From Pezizomycotina sp. ARF18 (lineage: Eukaryota; Ascomycota): 64,000 bases of DNA. The stretch lies in the NCBI GenBank assembly GCA_002224055.1, contig AZLU01000007.1:1-64000 (forward strand). The letters run 5' to 3'. Of the stretch, positions 12,260-22,860 are shown one piece after another (position 1 is the first letter of the stretch; every line of letters starts with the position of its first letter). A program made the position numbers and the translations under genes. The notes beneath the pieces were generated by a model that had not been told where the DNA came from, made no database searches, and worked only from the letters and a program-made list of their open reading frames with translations.

Positions 12260-13070
12260 TCACACAGAAGCTTCCAGCTCGCGCTGAGACTTATTGATAG
12301 CCTCCCACCAATCCATCTCGAACTTTTCCCAATCCTCATCGTCAACTCGCTCCTTCATGATCCACCACTCCACTTTCGTCTTGTCCATGAATTCCCTTAT
12401 GCTCCGGGCAAATGTTCTCCAAGTATTCTGTGGCATGGAGCGCACCACCTTCTGCCAGAATTCCATGAAGCCGAGGTATCCTAAGCGAAGCGCTTTTCTA
12501 TCGAAGCACCATTGTCAGGTTCGGAAGGTGCGAGGAAGTAGCGGCGGATTCCGTTTCCTCAAAGATGTACCTCATGATCATTTCGGGGGTGCCAGGCGCC
12601 GTGAAGTTGTCGTCTACTATCGCCCACAAGCCGTCGGTCGGGTCTTTGCAGTTTTAACAAACAAATGTATAAAAAGTCGGAAAAGCGGCTGATATCCTCG
12701 TAAAGCTTGAATGATTTGACCATGGCTAGGCCGCTGTGCTTACAAGCCGACGCACTCCGGTGGCCATCCTGACCTGCGTCGTGCTTGCAGAAAGCGCAGC
12801 CTGTACCGGCGTACCCCTCGCGAAGGATCCAGTGCTTCAACAGGAACGGGTGAAGCTGTTGCTCTCTGGCATCCCGAGCTCCAGCATGCTTCTCGTCCGG
12901 AAAGTCCCTGAAGAGTGCGATGTCCAACTTACTTTGACGGCGATCGGCTGGGACCTGTTCGCAGGAAGTAAGCATCGAAACTCCTTGCAGGAAGATCGAA
13001 CGGCCTGTAGGGTCATGTAGTCGAGTTCCGAGAATATCTCGAGCCAGATTTCGGGAGGAAAGAAAGGCAT
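12260..13070 (-). pseudogene. F-box family copy 4
   Basis: The chosen ATG at 13070 gives MPFFPPEIWLEIFSELDY and MTLQAVRSSCKEFRCLL; a further in-frame ATG at 13163 would only add unconserved residues. A second frame continues with QSKLDIALFRDFPDEK, QLHPFLLKHWILREGY, then CAFCKHDAGQDGHRS and ACKHSGLAMVKSFKLYEDIS. After about 12650 the reading moves again: FTAPGTPEMIMRYIFEE, then the tail MEFWQKVVRSMPQNTWRTF, ARSIREFMDK and WWEAINKSQRELEASV to the stop at 12260. The usual ENATSPAVR block is not cleanly preserved. Two or three frameshifts. Head-to-head with copy 5, about 340 bp apart. Confidence 0.8.
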
Positions 13071-13409
13071 TTCTGCTTCGTAAGTACTAGCGAAGGATTC
13101 GTAGCTGACTTGGGTATGTGGAAGGGTTTGGTAGAGGGTGGTTCGTCGATTGAGCTCTCGCAATTGATAATTGTTGATGTGTTGATGGGTAGGTAGATAC
13201 GATGGTAGAAGAGAAGAAATTTGGGGCTTATTTCAATTCTTTTATTATTATTGTTTATTATTTTTATTTTCTATTTTTTTTTATTTGTGAAACAACTCGC
13301 AAATCATTACAACAAACGCCCCTTCAAATATTACTCCAACAAACAAGCACATCGATTAGAAGAAATATCAACCTCCTCCCTTCTGACTCTACGAAGCCCA
13401 TTCATCACT

Positions 13410-14185
13410 GCTGGCGATGGCTTGCTTATACCTTCCCCAGAGCCCTGGCGCCAAGTCTCCCCTAACAACTCTCAAATTCACTGCAAGGACCTCAAAGCCC
13501 TCCTATCCTGCGAAGCAATTCCACAAGACCGCCGCGGAAGCGAGGTAGACGTCGCTCTATTCAGAGATTACCAAAGGACACCGCGGCCCGCACCGGTCCT
13601 GCCGACCCGACCGAGCTCAGTCTCCAGCCTTTTCTTTCGAAACATTTCGACCTCCGTGGCAGTTTACCTGGCAAACCCTGTGGCATCCGCCCCGGGTGAA
13701 AATTCCGACAAGAAGTTGCGTACACCACGGCCTCAAACTCCGAATTCTACGAAGATATACGAGCCTTCGCGGGTGTACTGCACTTATCCAGCCAGCGTCA
13801 CCATTCGCAACGCCGAGCCTTGTCGCAAAGTCTCTGAGGAGAACGCCACCTCCCCGGCTGTCCGGGAGCTGTCAATTGGGTGCCAACTCCAGCGGGTTGA
13901 GAGAGGAACCGGCATGTTCTACTTTACCATGCCACCGGTGGAAGGAATAGTCCTAGCAGGTATTATTCGGGTAGTGAACCTGGAGTTGTTGCGGATGTGG
14001 CAGGATGTATTGTTCACCTTTGAGAGGAGGTGCCGGCCTGTTCTTGGCGTAGTACCAGGGCGCGTATAGATATGCTAAAGAAGGGATCCCTGTCGCCTAA
14101 AGATCCTCGTATCGGGAAATGGGAGGAGAAATGTTTGGAAGACTTGGACGGTTGGCAAACGGACATAGAGGGCAGCCAGGCTTAA
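13410..14185 (+). pseudogene. F-box family copy 5, eroded N terminus
   Basis: The F-box is degraded to IPSPEPWRQVSP followed by CKDLKALLSC, so no convincing start exists; 13410 is approximate. GSEVDVALFRDY fits the family linker. A short stretch reads FYEDIRAFAGVLHLSSQ in another frame. Then KVSEENATSPAVRELSIGCQ, one of the cleanest copies of the core block, is followed by LELLRMWQDVLFTFERR in the original frame. The tail KDPRIGKWEEKCLEDLDGW and TDIEGSQA ends at TAA 14183-14185 in yet another frame. A T-rich tract upstream (13233-13290) resembles those near copies 2 and 3. Clearly a pseudogene. Confidence 0.75.
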
Positions 14186-14715
14186 GTTGTATACGACATC
14201 TGTAAAGGCACGAGTTTAAGGGTGCTACATAAGGAAGAAGGAACATGTATATAAGCGGTCTGTAAGTTCCGGGGCAGTTTATCGCTAAGAAATTAACGGC
14301 CTTCGGCATCTTGTCTGCTACTGTTTCTTCAGGCCGACTTATGTATGTACAAGATTACGCCACTCCATTGTCTCAATGTAACGACGCATGAGGGGACGCA
14401 TTAGGGGACACTTCAACAGTCATGTATCCCATAACCTTACTTTGTATCTCTAAGTAAGCAGCTCCTAATAAGCCCGATACTCGTATCCCGTCATGTGCCG
14501 TTGAATTCAATGCAGATTTTCGTAAAGAGGAGAGGTCCATTGTTTCTATTGTCATCACAAGCGGCAGCGCTTAGATGGAGGCGCCCGTTCCGCGGCGGCT
14601 CGCCTAAGCCGTATCCTCGGATAATGACGTTACATCCCGCCTGTTTCGGGATGTTTCATGAGAAACCCCCCCCAAAAAAGGAGGCAATAAAAATTTTCAG
14701 CCTCCTTACCCGAAC
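14186..14715. other. Intergenic region upstream of the mannosyltransferase gene
   Basis: No gene is supported. A short inverted repeat (AAGGAGGC at 14678-14685, GCCTCCTT at 14700-14707) lies just ahead of the TATA-like site and could form a small hairpin. Confidence 0.35.
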
Positions 14716-14724
14716 TATAAAAAG
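14716..14724 (+). promoter_or_regulatory. TATA-like box of the mannosyltransferase gene
   Basis: TATAAAAAG lies about 200 bp before the chosen ATG at 14919, at a distance and in a form usual for a fungal core promoter with a 5' leader of roughly 170 bases. Confidence 0.4.
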
Positions 14725-14918
14725 GGTGTCGTGACCCGCTTTATTTCTTCCCTGTTTTAAAAAGAGACCCCTAAACCTTGTATCACCATCACCAACACCA
14801 CGTCAGAGGTCACGTCAAACAACCGCACACCCATGTGGAACGCGATCGCGACATCATCTTCGACTCCCTCATCCTCTTCATCACCACTGGCGCGGTAGCC
14901 AGTGCCTCGCGTTACACA

Positions 14919-16404
14919 ATGCGCGTCAGGCGACACCGTGTCCTGATCCTCCTTCCCCTACTAGCGTTCTTCCTCGTCGCATTCAACCACACGACACGGG
15001 TTGCTTCCGGTCAGAAGAGCATATGGCGGAGAGCTAACGATTCCGTTGAGTTCTGGATTAAGAGTAAGCAATCTTTTCTATCACTCCTTTCCCTCGGCGG
15101 AGAAAAGCTTTGCTAACTAGACAGAACAGGCCGACACACGCAATCCCTAATAACGCAGCAAATTCTCAACTACAACCGCCTTGGATCCCTCCTCCAAACC
15201 GCCGAACACTCCCCAAATCTACATCAACCGCGACCCTCAAGCAAGTCGAAGACGAAATCCGCGCGCTGGACGCGCAATGCTTCTCCTTCATGTCGACGGC
15301 CAGCGGCTCCGACCGCTTCGCCGCCGCGCACGCCATACCGAAAGCCGGAAGCAGCAATACGGCGCGCGGGATCGTACTCGTCGGCGGAAAATTACACTAC
15401 CGCTTCGTGTTGCACTTCCTCGGAACACTGCGCAGCTACTGGAAGAGCACGCTACCCGTCGAAGTATTCTACCGCGGAAGGAAGACCTCTCCGAAAAGCA
15501 ACGGGAATCGTTGGTTTCCTTCGGGAACGTCGTTGTGAGGGATATTTTGAAGGTTTCGGAGGTTTGTTTAACGATACGGAAGCCAGTCTTGGTGAAGCCG
15601 GATACGCGCTGAAACCCTTCGCGCAGCTCGCGTCGAGGTTTTCGGAGCCGATGCTTGTAGATGCGGACGCGGTCTTTTTTCAGGATCCGGAGAAACTTTG
15701 GGACGATGAGGGTTATCTTGATACGGGGACATTGTTTTACCACGATCGGACGGTGAAGGATAACGCGTACGGTACCAGGAGCTGGCTGAAAGATAAACTA
15801 AAAGAGACGGGATTGAAACCCTCGAAGGAGCTCAAGGAGAGCACGTGGTGGAACGTCCACGAAGGTCGGAAGCATTACCAGGAAAGCGGCGTCGTCCTAA
15901 TCAACAAATCCGCGAAGACGTTTTGTTCTCCTTCATGCTATCCGTCTGGCTAAACGGCAAAAAACCGCGGGAGGCGATGCGGTGGATCATCATGGGTGAG
16001 AAGAAACATTCTGGTTAGGCTTCGAGCTCACCAAGCAGCCGTACTCCTTCGTCCCTTCGTGGGGCGGTGCGGCGGGTATACTCGACAGGGCGAAGAACTC
16101 GATGGAGGTGGATAACATACTACATTTTGACCGCGATGGAAAACCGCTGTGGTTGAATGGAGGGTTGTTGATGAGTAAGCATCTCAGTGGGAGCGGATAT
16201 CTCGAGATTGATACAATCGGGATGGATGATGGGCTGTGGATCATTCATAGACCCTGCTGGACGTATTCCGGTGCGACGTGGAAGGCTGCGCCAGAGATCG
16301 CGGAGATGCTAAAGAAGATGGGGAAGATTGCGGAGGAGGTGGACGATAAGTGGAAGCCGACGAAGTTTACTGGCCGTGAAACATTCGTACTTTATGATAA
16401 ATAA
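14919..16404 (+). pseudogene. MNN1/GT71-type alpha-mannosyltransferase gene, frame-broken
   Basis: From the ATG at 14919 the protein opens as a type II Golgi membrane protein: MRVRRHR, then the anchor VLILLPLLAFFLVAF. A 57-bp intron (15064-15120, GTAAGC, GCTAAC, TAG) joins exon 1 in frame to RTGRHTQSLITQQILNYNRL. Later blocks fit the GT71 family: QVEDEIRALDAQCFSFM, RGIVLVGGKLHY, STLPVEVFYRG, the DXD-type metal/nucleotide-sugar motif VDADAVFFQDPE, GTLFYHDRTVKDN, SGVVLINK, ETFWLGFELTKQPY and DDGLWIIHRPCWTY. The family adds mannose to protein-linked glycans in the Golgi. The reading changes frame about five times (near 15230, 15480, 15555, 15920 and 15990) without clear substitution stops, so it is either a young pseudogene or an intact gene with assembly indels. 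Confidence 0.85.
15064..15120 (+). other. Intron in the mannosyltransferase gene
   Basis: Donor GTAAGC, branch-like GCTAAC at 15112-15117 and acceptor TAG. Removing these 57 bases joins ATTAAGA to ACAGAACAGG in the frame that gives QQILNYNRLGSLLQ, a typical stretch of the family, which supports these exact borders over the alternative AGs at 15124 and 15129. Confidence 0.7.
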
Positions 16405-16852
16405 TTGACAAAGCATTTCTCGTAGGAGCATTTTAAAATCCTGGCTTTATATTATTAGTTTCCTCGATATAAATTTCATTAGATAGCGTTGTAACAATTC
16501 AATCATCAGTTCTTTGCTGTAAATATTCGCTCCAGGTATCTGAAGTTAGCACGGTCGCTGTCAACGGGCATTACTTCGGTTTCTGCATTTGAGACTTGTA
16601 TTAAGCGTATAATAATAAGGATCGTTCTGCAGAACTCATTTCTACCTTGGATTATGGCCAAATTCTGCTAAAAGCAAACGGGCCCGATACAGCTTATATG
16701 ATTATAATAAGCACTAACATTTTGTAGGCAAGCAACTGATTTCCCCTCTATGGCGATGCGGCATCGTAGTTTCAGTCATAAAGAGGTACGATAAAAAGAA
16801 AGGACATAAAGGAATTTGCTTCCAAGCTTGCCATGAATTAACCGATTGAACA

Positions 16853-16895
<43 letters not shown>

Positions 16896-17144
16896 ATGAA
16901 AAAGAGCACCCGCGTTGACCACTTGGAAGACAATCTGTCACGCAAGTCGATATTACATCATGATGCGTTGCATCAATACTGAAAAAACATTTTAAATATT
17001 CTCTGGACGATCCTGGGCTTGCAGTCTGGCTATTATCTGGGGATACTTATAATATACTCGATTACTAGTAACAGCTATTTGTTCTTAGAACGAATCCGAT
17101 TAAGCCTCCAGGGTTTTAAAGGACATAAAGCCTGGTATATGATA
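16405..17144. other. Intergenic region with an ATAA microsatellite
   Basis: Lies between the 3' ends of the mannosyltransferase gene and F-box copy 6. AT-rich; a perfect (ATAA)n run of about 11 units occupies 16852-16897. No gene recognised. Confidence 0.4.
16852..16897. repeat. (ATAA)n microsatellite
   Basis: About eleven perfect tetranucleotide units, uninterrupted, so a recent or slipping tract. Confidence 0.9.
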
Positions 17145-17974
17145 TCAGTCAACCCACGACTCGTAGCAGCCCTTATGATTCCTTACATGCTTCATCCATT
17201 CATCGCTCAGCATACACTCCATCTTAACCTTGCTTTCAATCATCGTCAAGGTGTCAATACTATAATCGTAGTCTTCTTGATCATACCAGTACGCCTTTCC
17301 GATTGCGTACGCCCAAAACCTGTGGAATTCGATAGCGCACGCGGAAACCATGTCGCCCACAGTCAACGCTTGGTTTAAGTGCCGTGCGCGTCCGACTTGC
17401 GTGGCGGTTCCGTGTGGCTCTTTATCCCGTTCCGACCAGAGCGAGAATTTAATAACCAAGCTTAAAACAGGTGGCTTCGACGCATTTTGCTTGAAGACTG
17501 ACAGCCGCCTGTCGGCGCCGCTGTTCATGAGCTCGAGCCATCCACAAAGCACCTCCGAGAAAGGTCTGAATTCACATATATGCTGGAAATGCTTCCCGAT
17601 ACCGCGCGACGTAAACGGGAAATTAAAGGAACACATATCGGCCCTTTGACGTTCAATATCCCAGTCAAAATCCTTCTCGATCTCGCCGAGGCTGTATATC
17701 TTCCTGAAAATCCGAAAAGTTTGCATCTGCTGGAAGTGGTGCAGAAAAAAAGGGTGGATGTAGAGCGGAGTATGCCAATAAAATGGAGGCGCGGAGGGAA
17801 ATACTGGCGATACATGGTCACATCGAGCGGCGTTTTGCGTTGCTTAGGGTCTTCGAATGGTGTTAAGAGTTTGTGAAAGTACTTGCTTGTCGAAGATAGA
17901 GCTGTCAGAGAGTGGAAGTCGAGATGTTCGGCAACGTTAAGCCACATCTCGGCCGGCAGACCGTACTTCGACAT
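17145..17974 (-). pseudogene. F-box family copy 6, nearly whole
   Basis: The ATG at 17974 gives MSKYGLPAEMWLNVAEHLDF, HSLTALSSTSKYFHKLL and TPLDVTMYRQYFP. One frame change near 17740-17790 then leads to YIHPFFLHHFQQMQ and an open run to the stop at 17145 with FRIFRKIYSLGEIEKDF, FRPFSEVLCGWLELM, FKQNASKPPVLSLVI (the core block, diverged from ENATSPAV), QALTVGDMVSACAIEFHRFW and a C-terminal tail ending CYESWVD. One break in about 275 residues makes this the best candidate for a gene that could be functional if the break is an assembly error. It is strongly diverged from its neighbours. Head-to-head with copy 7 across about 1.1 kb. Confidence 0.8.
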
Positions 17975-19115
17975 TTTGCAAAGTCGTTGCCGCTAAACTT
18001 ACTAAAAACTCTGGATATCCATGAGAGTTGTAGATTTCTAATGCTGTAGAGTATTTCAGATCTATGTCTAAGAGGTATAATTTATATATGCTGCGAGCTT
18101 TAGTAGCTTTGAACGATACATATTGTAAAGCTCGTAAATGGCATTTATCCCATCGGATCTTTATACTCGTCATTTTGACCTTTACCTCGGATGATGGAGG
18201 ATGTTACCCATACTACGCTCTACAAGTCCATAAAAGATTTTTTTGAGATTGATTTAAGAGATCAAATTATATGCCCTTGTACTGCTATTGAAGGCTACTT
18301 CAAGATTGTATACTTAGATGACCCCCTTGTTGCCGCTTGAAGCCCTCCCCGCCGTTTCTTAACCATTAATCATCCAAAATCTTCAATGTTATTCCCTCGC
18401 CTGAAGCCCACAGGCTTCTAGACCTAAGCCACCCCTGACCCTGCTCGAACAATTGGATAAGAGAACGGGGGCTCGCAGGAAGTTTACGGGTGCGGGCCGA
18501 GATAAGATGCATCTAGACGCTCCCGCATGCTACGGAACCGACAGGCGCTAGATAGACGGCAGCCAAGATAAGTTGTTTATATAGCATCGTCCGTTCGCAA
18601 CGGCTCATCCATGTTCCGCCTCAGCAGCCGCGCAACAGCCCGCCGTAAGTGGCTTGTAAGCGGTACTCTCATATGTGCCAACGATCTGTGTTCCAAGTTA
18701 TCTTATGCGATCTGTGTTGGTGTTCGGTCTTTGAATTCACCAACATTATCAGCTTGCCCTCAAGAGTTCTTAGAGACATTCCGATCTGCGCAATACTGGT
18801 CCTTGAAAAAGTTCAGTGCTAATTTAGATACGAAGATGCTCTGAGGCGCATGGATTTCGGGGTTGGGCAAACGGGGAGCAGATCTACGAGTTATATGTGT
18901 ATGAGCGAAACCATAAACTCCATGGACGCTAACTTTTTACCCACGCTTAGATCTTAGGAAAGTCAACTTAATCATACAAGGTTGCAAAGTTCTCGCGGCA
19001 ACTTAAGTAATCTAACTTATAATGTTGCCAATGTTTTCTTTTCTTCTTTTTTTTCACGTCCTGGTTACTACTACAGATTGGAAAACTCCATGAAGAAAAG
19101 CCAAAATACTCGCAA
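17975..19115. other. Intergenic gap between F-box copies 6 and 7
   Basis: No complete gene. A plus-strand stretch at 18752-18841 reads PQEFLETFRSAQYWSLKKF, faintly like an F-box (PPELWLEIF...Y.SLK), and may be a relic. Otherwise nothing recognised. Confidence 0.3.
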
Positions 19116-19928
19116 ATGGAAATGTATGACGCTCATGAAAACGGGAGCGAATCCATTGCGACAACGAGGGCTTCCACCATGTTGATCCCAATGACCCTGC
19201 GGAAGAGGCTTAGTTTACCTGCCGAGCTATGGCTGGAGATCTTTGGTCACTTAGACTACAGGGCTCTGAACGGATCGGCTCCACTGGTATTCCGTTATTT
19301 TACCTCGCTTCTGTCAAGGACATCGGATAAAAGCTCGGCGAAGATCGACAAGATCTTATGTCGAGAGTTCCCGGCGCCGTTACTAGCAATATTATCCGAA
19401 CCGAAACCGCTGCGCCCGTGGAAAGTACCACCTATGCATCTATATTGCGGACCAATTTCGTTTTTGGGTGGGTAATCCTCGCGGACCGCAGGTGCGGGAC
19501 CACGAAATTTCTATCGCCGCCATCTACCAACTTCAAGTGCCGGGACCTGCTGCCATGTTCCACCTTGAGGAATTTGCCTCTACTTTTTACAAATCGCGAG
19601 GAAGAGAAAAGTATGGACGGAGAATGCGACTATCCCGGCGTGTCGGGATGTTATTCTAACGCTCGTGTATCGGTTCGACAATATCATCACGGTGCGGTTG
19701 AGCTCCGCTAACGAAGCTATCACCGTGTTTGACGTTATGATTGCTGGCATAGTAGCGTTATTTCGGGCCAGTCATGGTAAGAACTGGAAACCAATTTATG
19801 AACAGTAGGACACTCGGCTTGAAAATGAGTACGCGCTTCAAGATGCAGTTTCGCGGATACTTCTGAGAGACTCGTTGCGCAGAGGTACAAAAGTGGGTAT
19901 CTGGAAACAGAGAAGTGGGCACTCTTAA
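19116..19928 (+). pseudogene. F-box family copy 7
   Basis: Two starts are possible, 19116 or 19179; only the part from MTLRKRLSLPAELWLEIFGH onward is family-like. The F-box continues LDYRALN and FRYFTSLLSRTSDKSS, with KIDKILCREFPAPLLA as the linker. Frame changes follow: FHLEEFASTFYKSRG near 19570, then KVWTENATIPACRDVILTL near 19610, the core block with its leading Trp, and SSANEAITVFDVMIAGIVAL. An in-frame TAG near 19806 precedes a tail that continues in frame (DTRLENEYALQDAVSRILL) to 19928. Two frameshifts and one stop, so a pseudogene. Tail-to-tail with copy 8. Confidence 0.8.
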
Positions 19929-20235
19929 AGAATGGATAAAGAAAAACTGGACTGTCGCAGAGGATACGCATAGAGCATTCGTAGACTAGGGGTGTATTCG
20001 GTTTGAGGATGTATTAGAAAACTACAGTTGCCCTAATATATGACAATGTTTAAGGCTTCAGCTATGAAGGCCTTAACTCAATTTAATTGACCTTGGGGAG
20101 ATTGCTATCGCGCTATCTCGAAGAATTTGATTAAGTCGATTTAGAGAGGACATAGGACGTGTTTACCAAATTTTGCCTGCAATCCATTTAGCTTTGAATT
20201 ACTATTGATAGGATCTCACATTTTTTTATGCTCTG

Positions 20236-21301
20236 CTAACCTCTGCGGCCAATGCGGCCAATTAATACCTTAGGGTCGTCCAAACGGGCACTAATCAGGC
20301 GCCAAGCTTTGTCCACACATATGCACTTCAAGCTCCATTGCGCTCTATGAATCCTCAAGATGAACCGCCGAACCGTATCCCTAAATCCCTCCTCCTGGCT
20401 ACAGTTATGCTCGTACTCCTCCTCCAAGCTGACCTTTAAAGGTGAGTCCCGATGTATCACGATCTACAGCCGATCATAATATCGAACAATGTTGCCGTCC
20501 GCCCGAAAAGAGCATTTCGTAGGTGCGTCCATGATCTATCCTGCTGTTGACGGAGTAATCGATAGACTGTAACTTAAAGCGTGCTTCAAGTTGTCTGAAG
20601 CCGGGCTGACGATGTGCTCATCCCAAGTTTGCTGTTCTGGACGGCAGTGGTCCAAACCAACGGAAGAGCTTCAGGTGCCGTAATCGCGCGACTCCACCCT
20701 CGTGAGGTCGCGCAGGAGGATCACAGGAGTGTCAGGAAATGGATATGTAGTTACGAGGTTAGGCGTCATTAAGCGTCGTTCTATCTTGATATTGCGGAGT
20801 TCTTGCCTTGTAATCTCCAGTGAGGCTATTTCTTTTGCTGCAACTCGAGTAGGAGATGTAGTTGACTCCAATCGCTAACATCGACCACCGAATGGTCCTG
20901 AAGAGGTTCGATCGATTTTTGTGCTGCTCGTCCCGACTTCTTGCAGGAGAGACCAAAAGAAGCGACAAGCAGCTTGAAGAGACTTCAAACTTTCGTACTC
21001 AAGCTCTTCGAAGACCTGGAGCCAAAGTTCAATGGCAGCGTCTGTATCAGTTTGCTGCTCGTGAAAAATACTCGGTACCGATATCTTATCTTCTTGATCA
21101 GCCTCGGTACCAGATACCGCATCCGATTCCGTAGGGCCATTAGAGCGTCCAGGCTCTCCTCAAAGGATTGTTAGAGTCTACGTTACTTACCTTGGTACGA
21201 TGGAAGTCGTATTTTTAGTCGTAGTTTGGGTTTGTATTGTTGGATGCTCGGAAGGTGGAATCTGGAAGACGGGGACCAGGCTTAGCCTTGGCGGGCGTCA
21301 T
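20236..21301 (-). pseudogene. F-box family copy 8, strongly decayed
   Basis: The clearest part is at about 21040-20890: AAIELWLQVFEELEYESLKS, then LQAACRFFWSLLQEVG and TSSTKIDRT, a good F-box. An N-terminal extension upstream (TESDAVSGTEADQEDKISVP) and an ATG at 21301 (MTPAKAKPGPRLPDSTFRAS) may belong to it, linked by a stretch with GTAAGT and CTAAC signals that could be a broken intron. Downstream the linker is lost in frameshifts. A distal piece, FRDTVRRFILRIHRAQWSLK, fits the family's V.DVM..I..FW region. ENATSPA is not seen. Ends are approximate. Head-to-head with copy 9. Confidence 0.65.
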
Positions 21302-22105
21302 GGTTTCCCCTCCAGAGGTATCAGAAGGTGATCAAAGGGCGTGTATCCTTATATAGAATGGAGATAGATGAATATGTGTTACGTTTTCTTGATAGATTTG
21401 GAATCTTAGAGTGAATGAAAGAGGGTTTCACTCGAAGTCAACCAGAGTTGATGCTGGTGGATTTCAGCACCAGACGAATAGAGAGTGAAAAAGCTGCACG
21501 CAAAGGGAAGCAAATAGTGGCTATCTGCTATCTGCCAAGTCGAATTTGCCAAGGCCAGGCGTACCGTAAAGTGTTCTCCTGCCAAGATGAGTATTAAACC
21601 GATGTCGGAAGATTGTCAACCAGGTCCATGTAGAGCTTCAAGGACTGTATGCCGTATGGCAGCTCTTGATCGTCAAACGAGACGATTTTTGAGAGCATAG
21701 ATGTTAAAACTCAAGGAGTGCGATGTTCCAAACCTTTGTTCTTTCCATTTCCTTTCCCTTCTTTTACTCTTACAATAACAATTTTAGCGATAATATTGCT
21801 TTTTCGTATCTTATCCTAATTTTTATTTTTGCGCAAGGAAAATAAGTTAAAATAACATATTGAAATATTAAATGCAGCAAAGATCGCGCCGACGCGAGAC
21901 TTTTCTAGCCAAACCGAATCCGATCAATTAAAACAAATAAGGAGTCGTTCGGCAGTACACTTCATGATAATTGTTTACTGATAGGCTTATTTTCCAAGTA
22001 ACTAATTGTGTTCGCGATTGTAAACTAATGCGTGCGAACAAATATTTGAACGCAGACATATCATGTGACGTTTTAGTAACAATTTTGTAGCTGCTCAGGA
22101 TATCA
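21302..22105. other. Intergenic region between F-box copies 8 and 9
   Basis: AT-rich, with no gene supported. It would hold the promoters of two divergent copies. Confidence 0.35.
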
Positions 22106-22860
22106 ATGGACGAAGTCAGAGCACCTCCTGAGCTCTGGCTTGAAGTCTTCTCCACCTCAACTACGAATCACTACACGCGGTAATGCTCGTATGCCGAAAA
22201 TTCAAAGCCCTGCTAAATAGGAACTCGGCGACCAGCAGCACGCTCATCGACGAATTACTATTCCGCGACCACCCCGACGGCAAAAAGCCTCCGAATACCA
22301 ACCTCCCGCCAAAACCCGTCGAAGATCACGTATTACGCCCATCATCCAAACTCTACCTGGGTTTAACGTATACGGCCTTTGCAGCACTCCAATTCCATGG
22401 ATCAAGGACGACCGGCGTCACTATTAGCGCGATGGAAGGGGAAGTCTACAATACCTTCGCATGGAATCGCTCTTCGACTATTACCTCAGCGAGTCCGGTA
22501 GCTACAAGAAAGTCTGGAACGAAAACGCGACTTCACCGGCTGTGCGATGGTTTTCTCTCAGGCTCAGGCTGTCATGGTCGGGGAACAGGGTTGTTGTAAA
22601 CTTGAGATCAAGGGACCGATTACCGTTTTCAACCTCATGATAGCTGGACTTACGGCTCTGTTCAAACTGGTTACGATGCACGGCATTAACCCAGAGGAAG
22701 GGTCCGAGTTTGTCTTTGATGGGGCGGAGGAGCTGCATCATGTCTTCGCTTGGTTGGTTTCGAGGAAAGAGGAGCGTGGGCGCATTGGGGCCTTATGAAT
22801 GATATCAGGAAGAATCTAGACTTTTATGATCAGAGGACCGCGCGCGAGAGGGTCTACTAG
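22106..22860 (+). pseudogene. F-box family copy 9
   Basis: The ATG at 22106 gives MDEVRAPPELWLEVFS; one shift then gives LNYESLHAVMLVCRKFKALL, NRNSATSSTLIDELLFRDHP and DGKKPP. A second frame near 22450 reads SLFDYYLSESGSYKKVWNEN continuing ATSPAVRWFSLRLRL, the canonical core block. A third gives EIKGPITVFNLMIAGLTAL and FKLVTMHG. The tail MNDIRKNLDFYDQRTARERV ends at TAG 22858-22860. Three frameshifts. This is the ninth and last member of the strictly strand-alternating series. Confidence 0.8.

Noticed and set aside
13221-13410. Hydrophobic N terminus (MGLISILLLLLFIIFIFYFF) in frame with F-box copy 5 as a membrane anchor
   Set aside because: It is coded by a T-rich promoter tract and no other copy has it; more likely an accidental open frame.
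14678-14707. Hairpin before the mannosyltransferase gene as a terminator or MITE
   Set aside because: Stem of only eight bases, and no terminal repeats or target duplication around it.
18752-18841. PQEFLETF...Y.SLKKF as a further F-box copy
   Set aside because: A single weak match without linker or core block; noted in the intergenic entry only.
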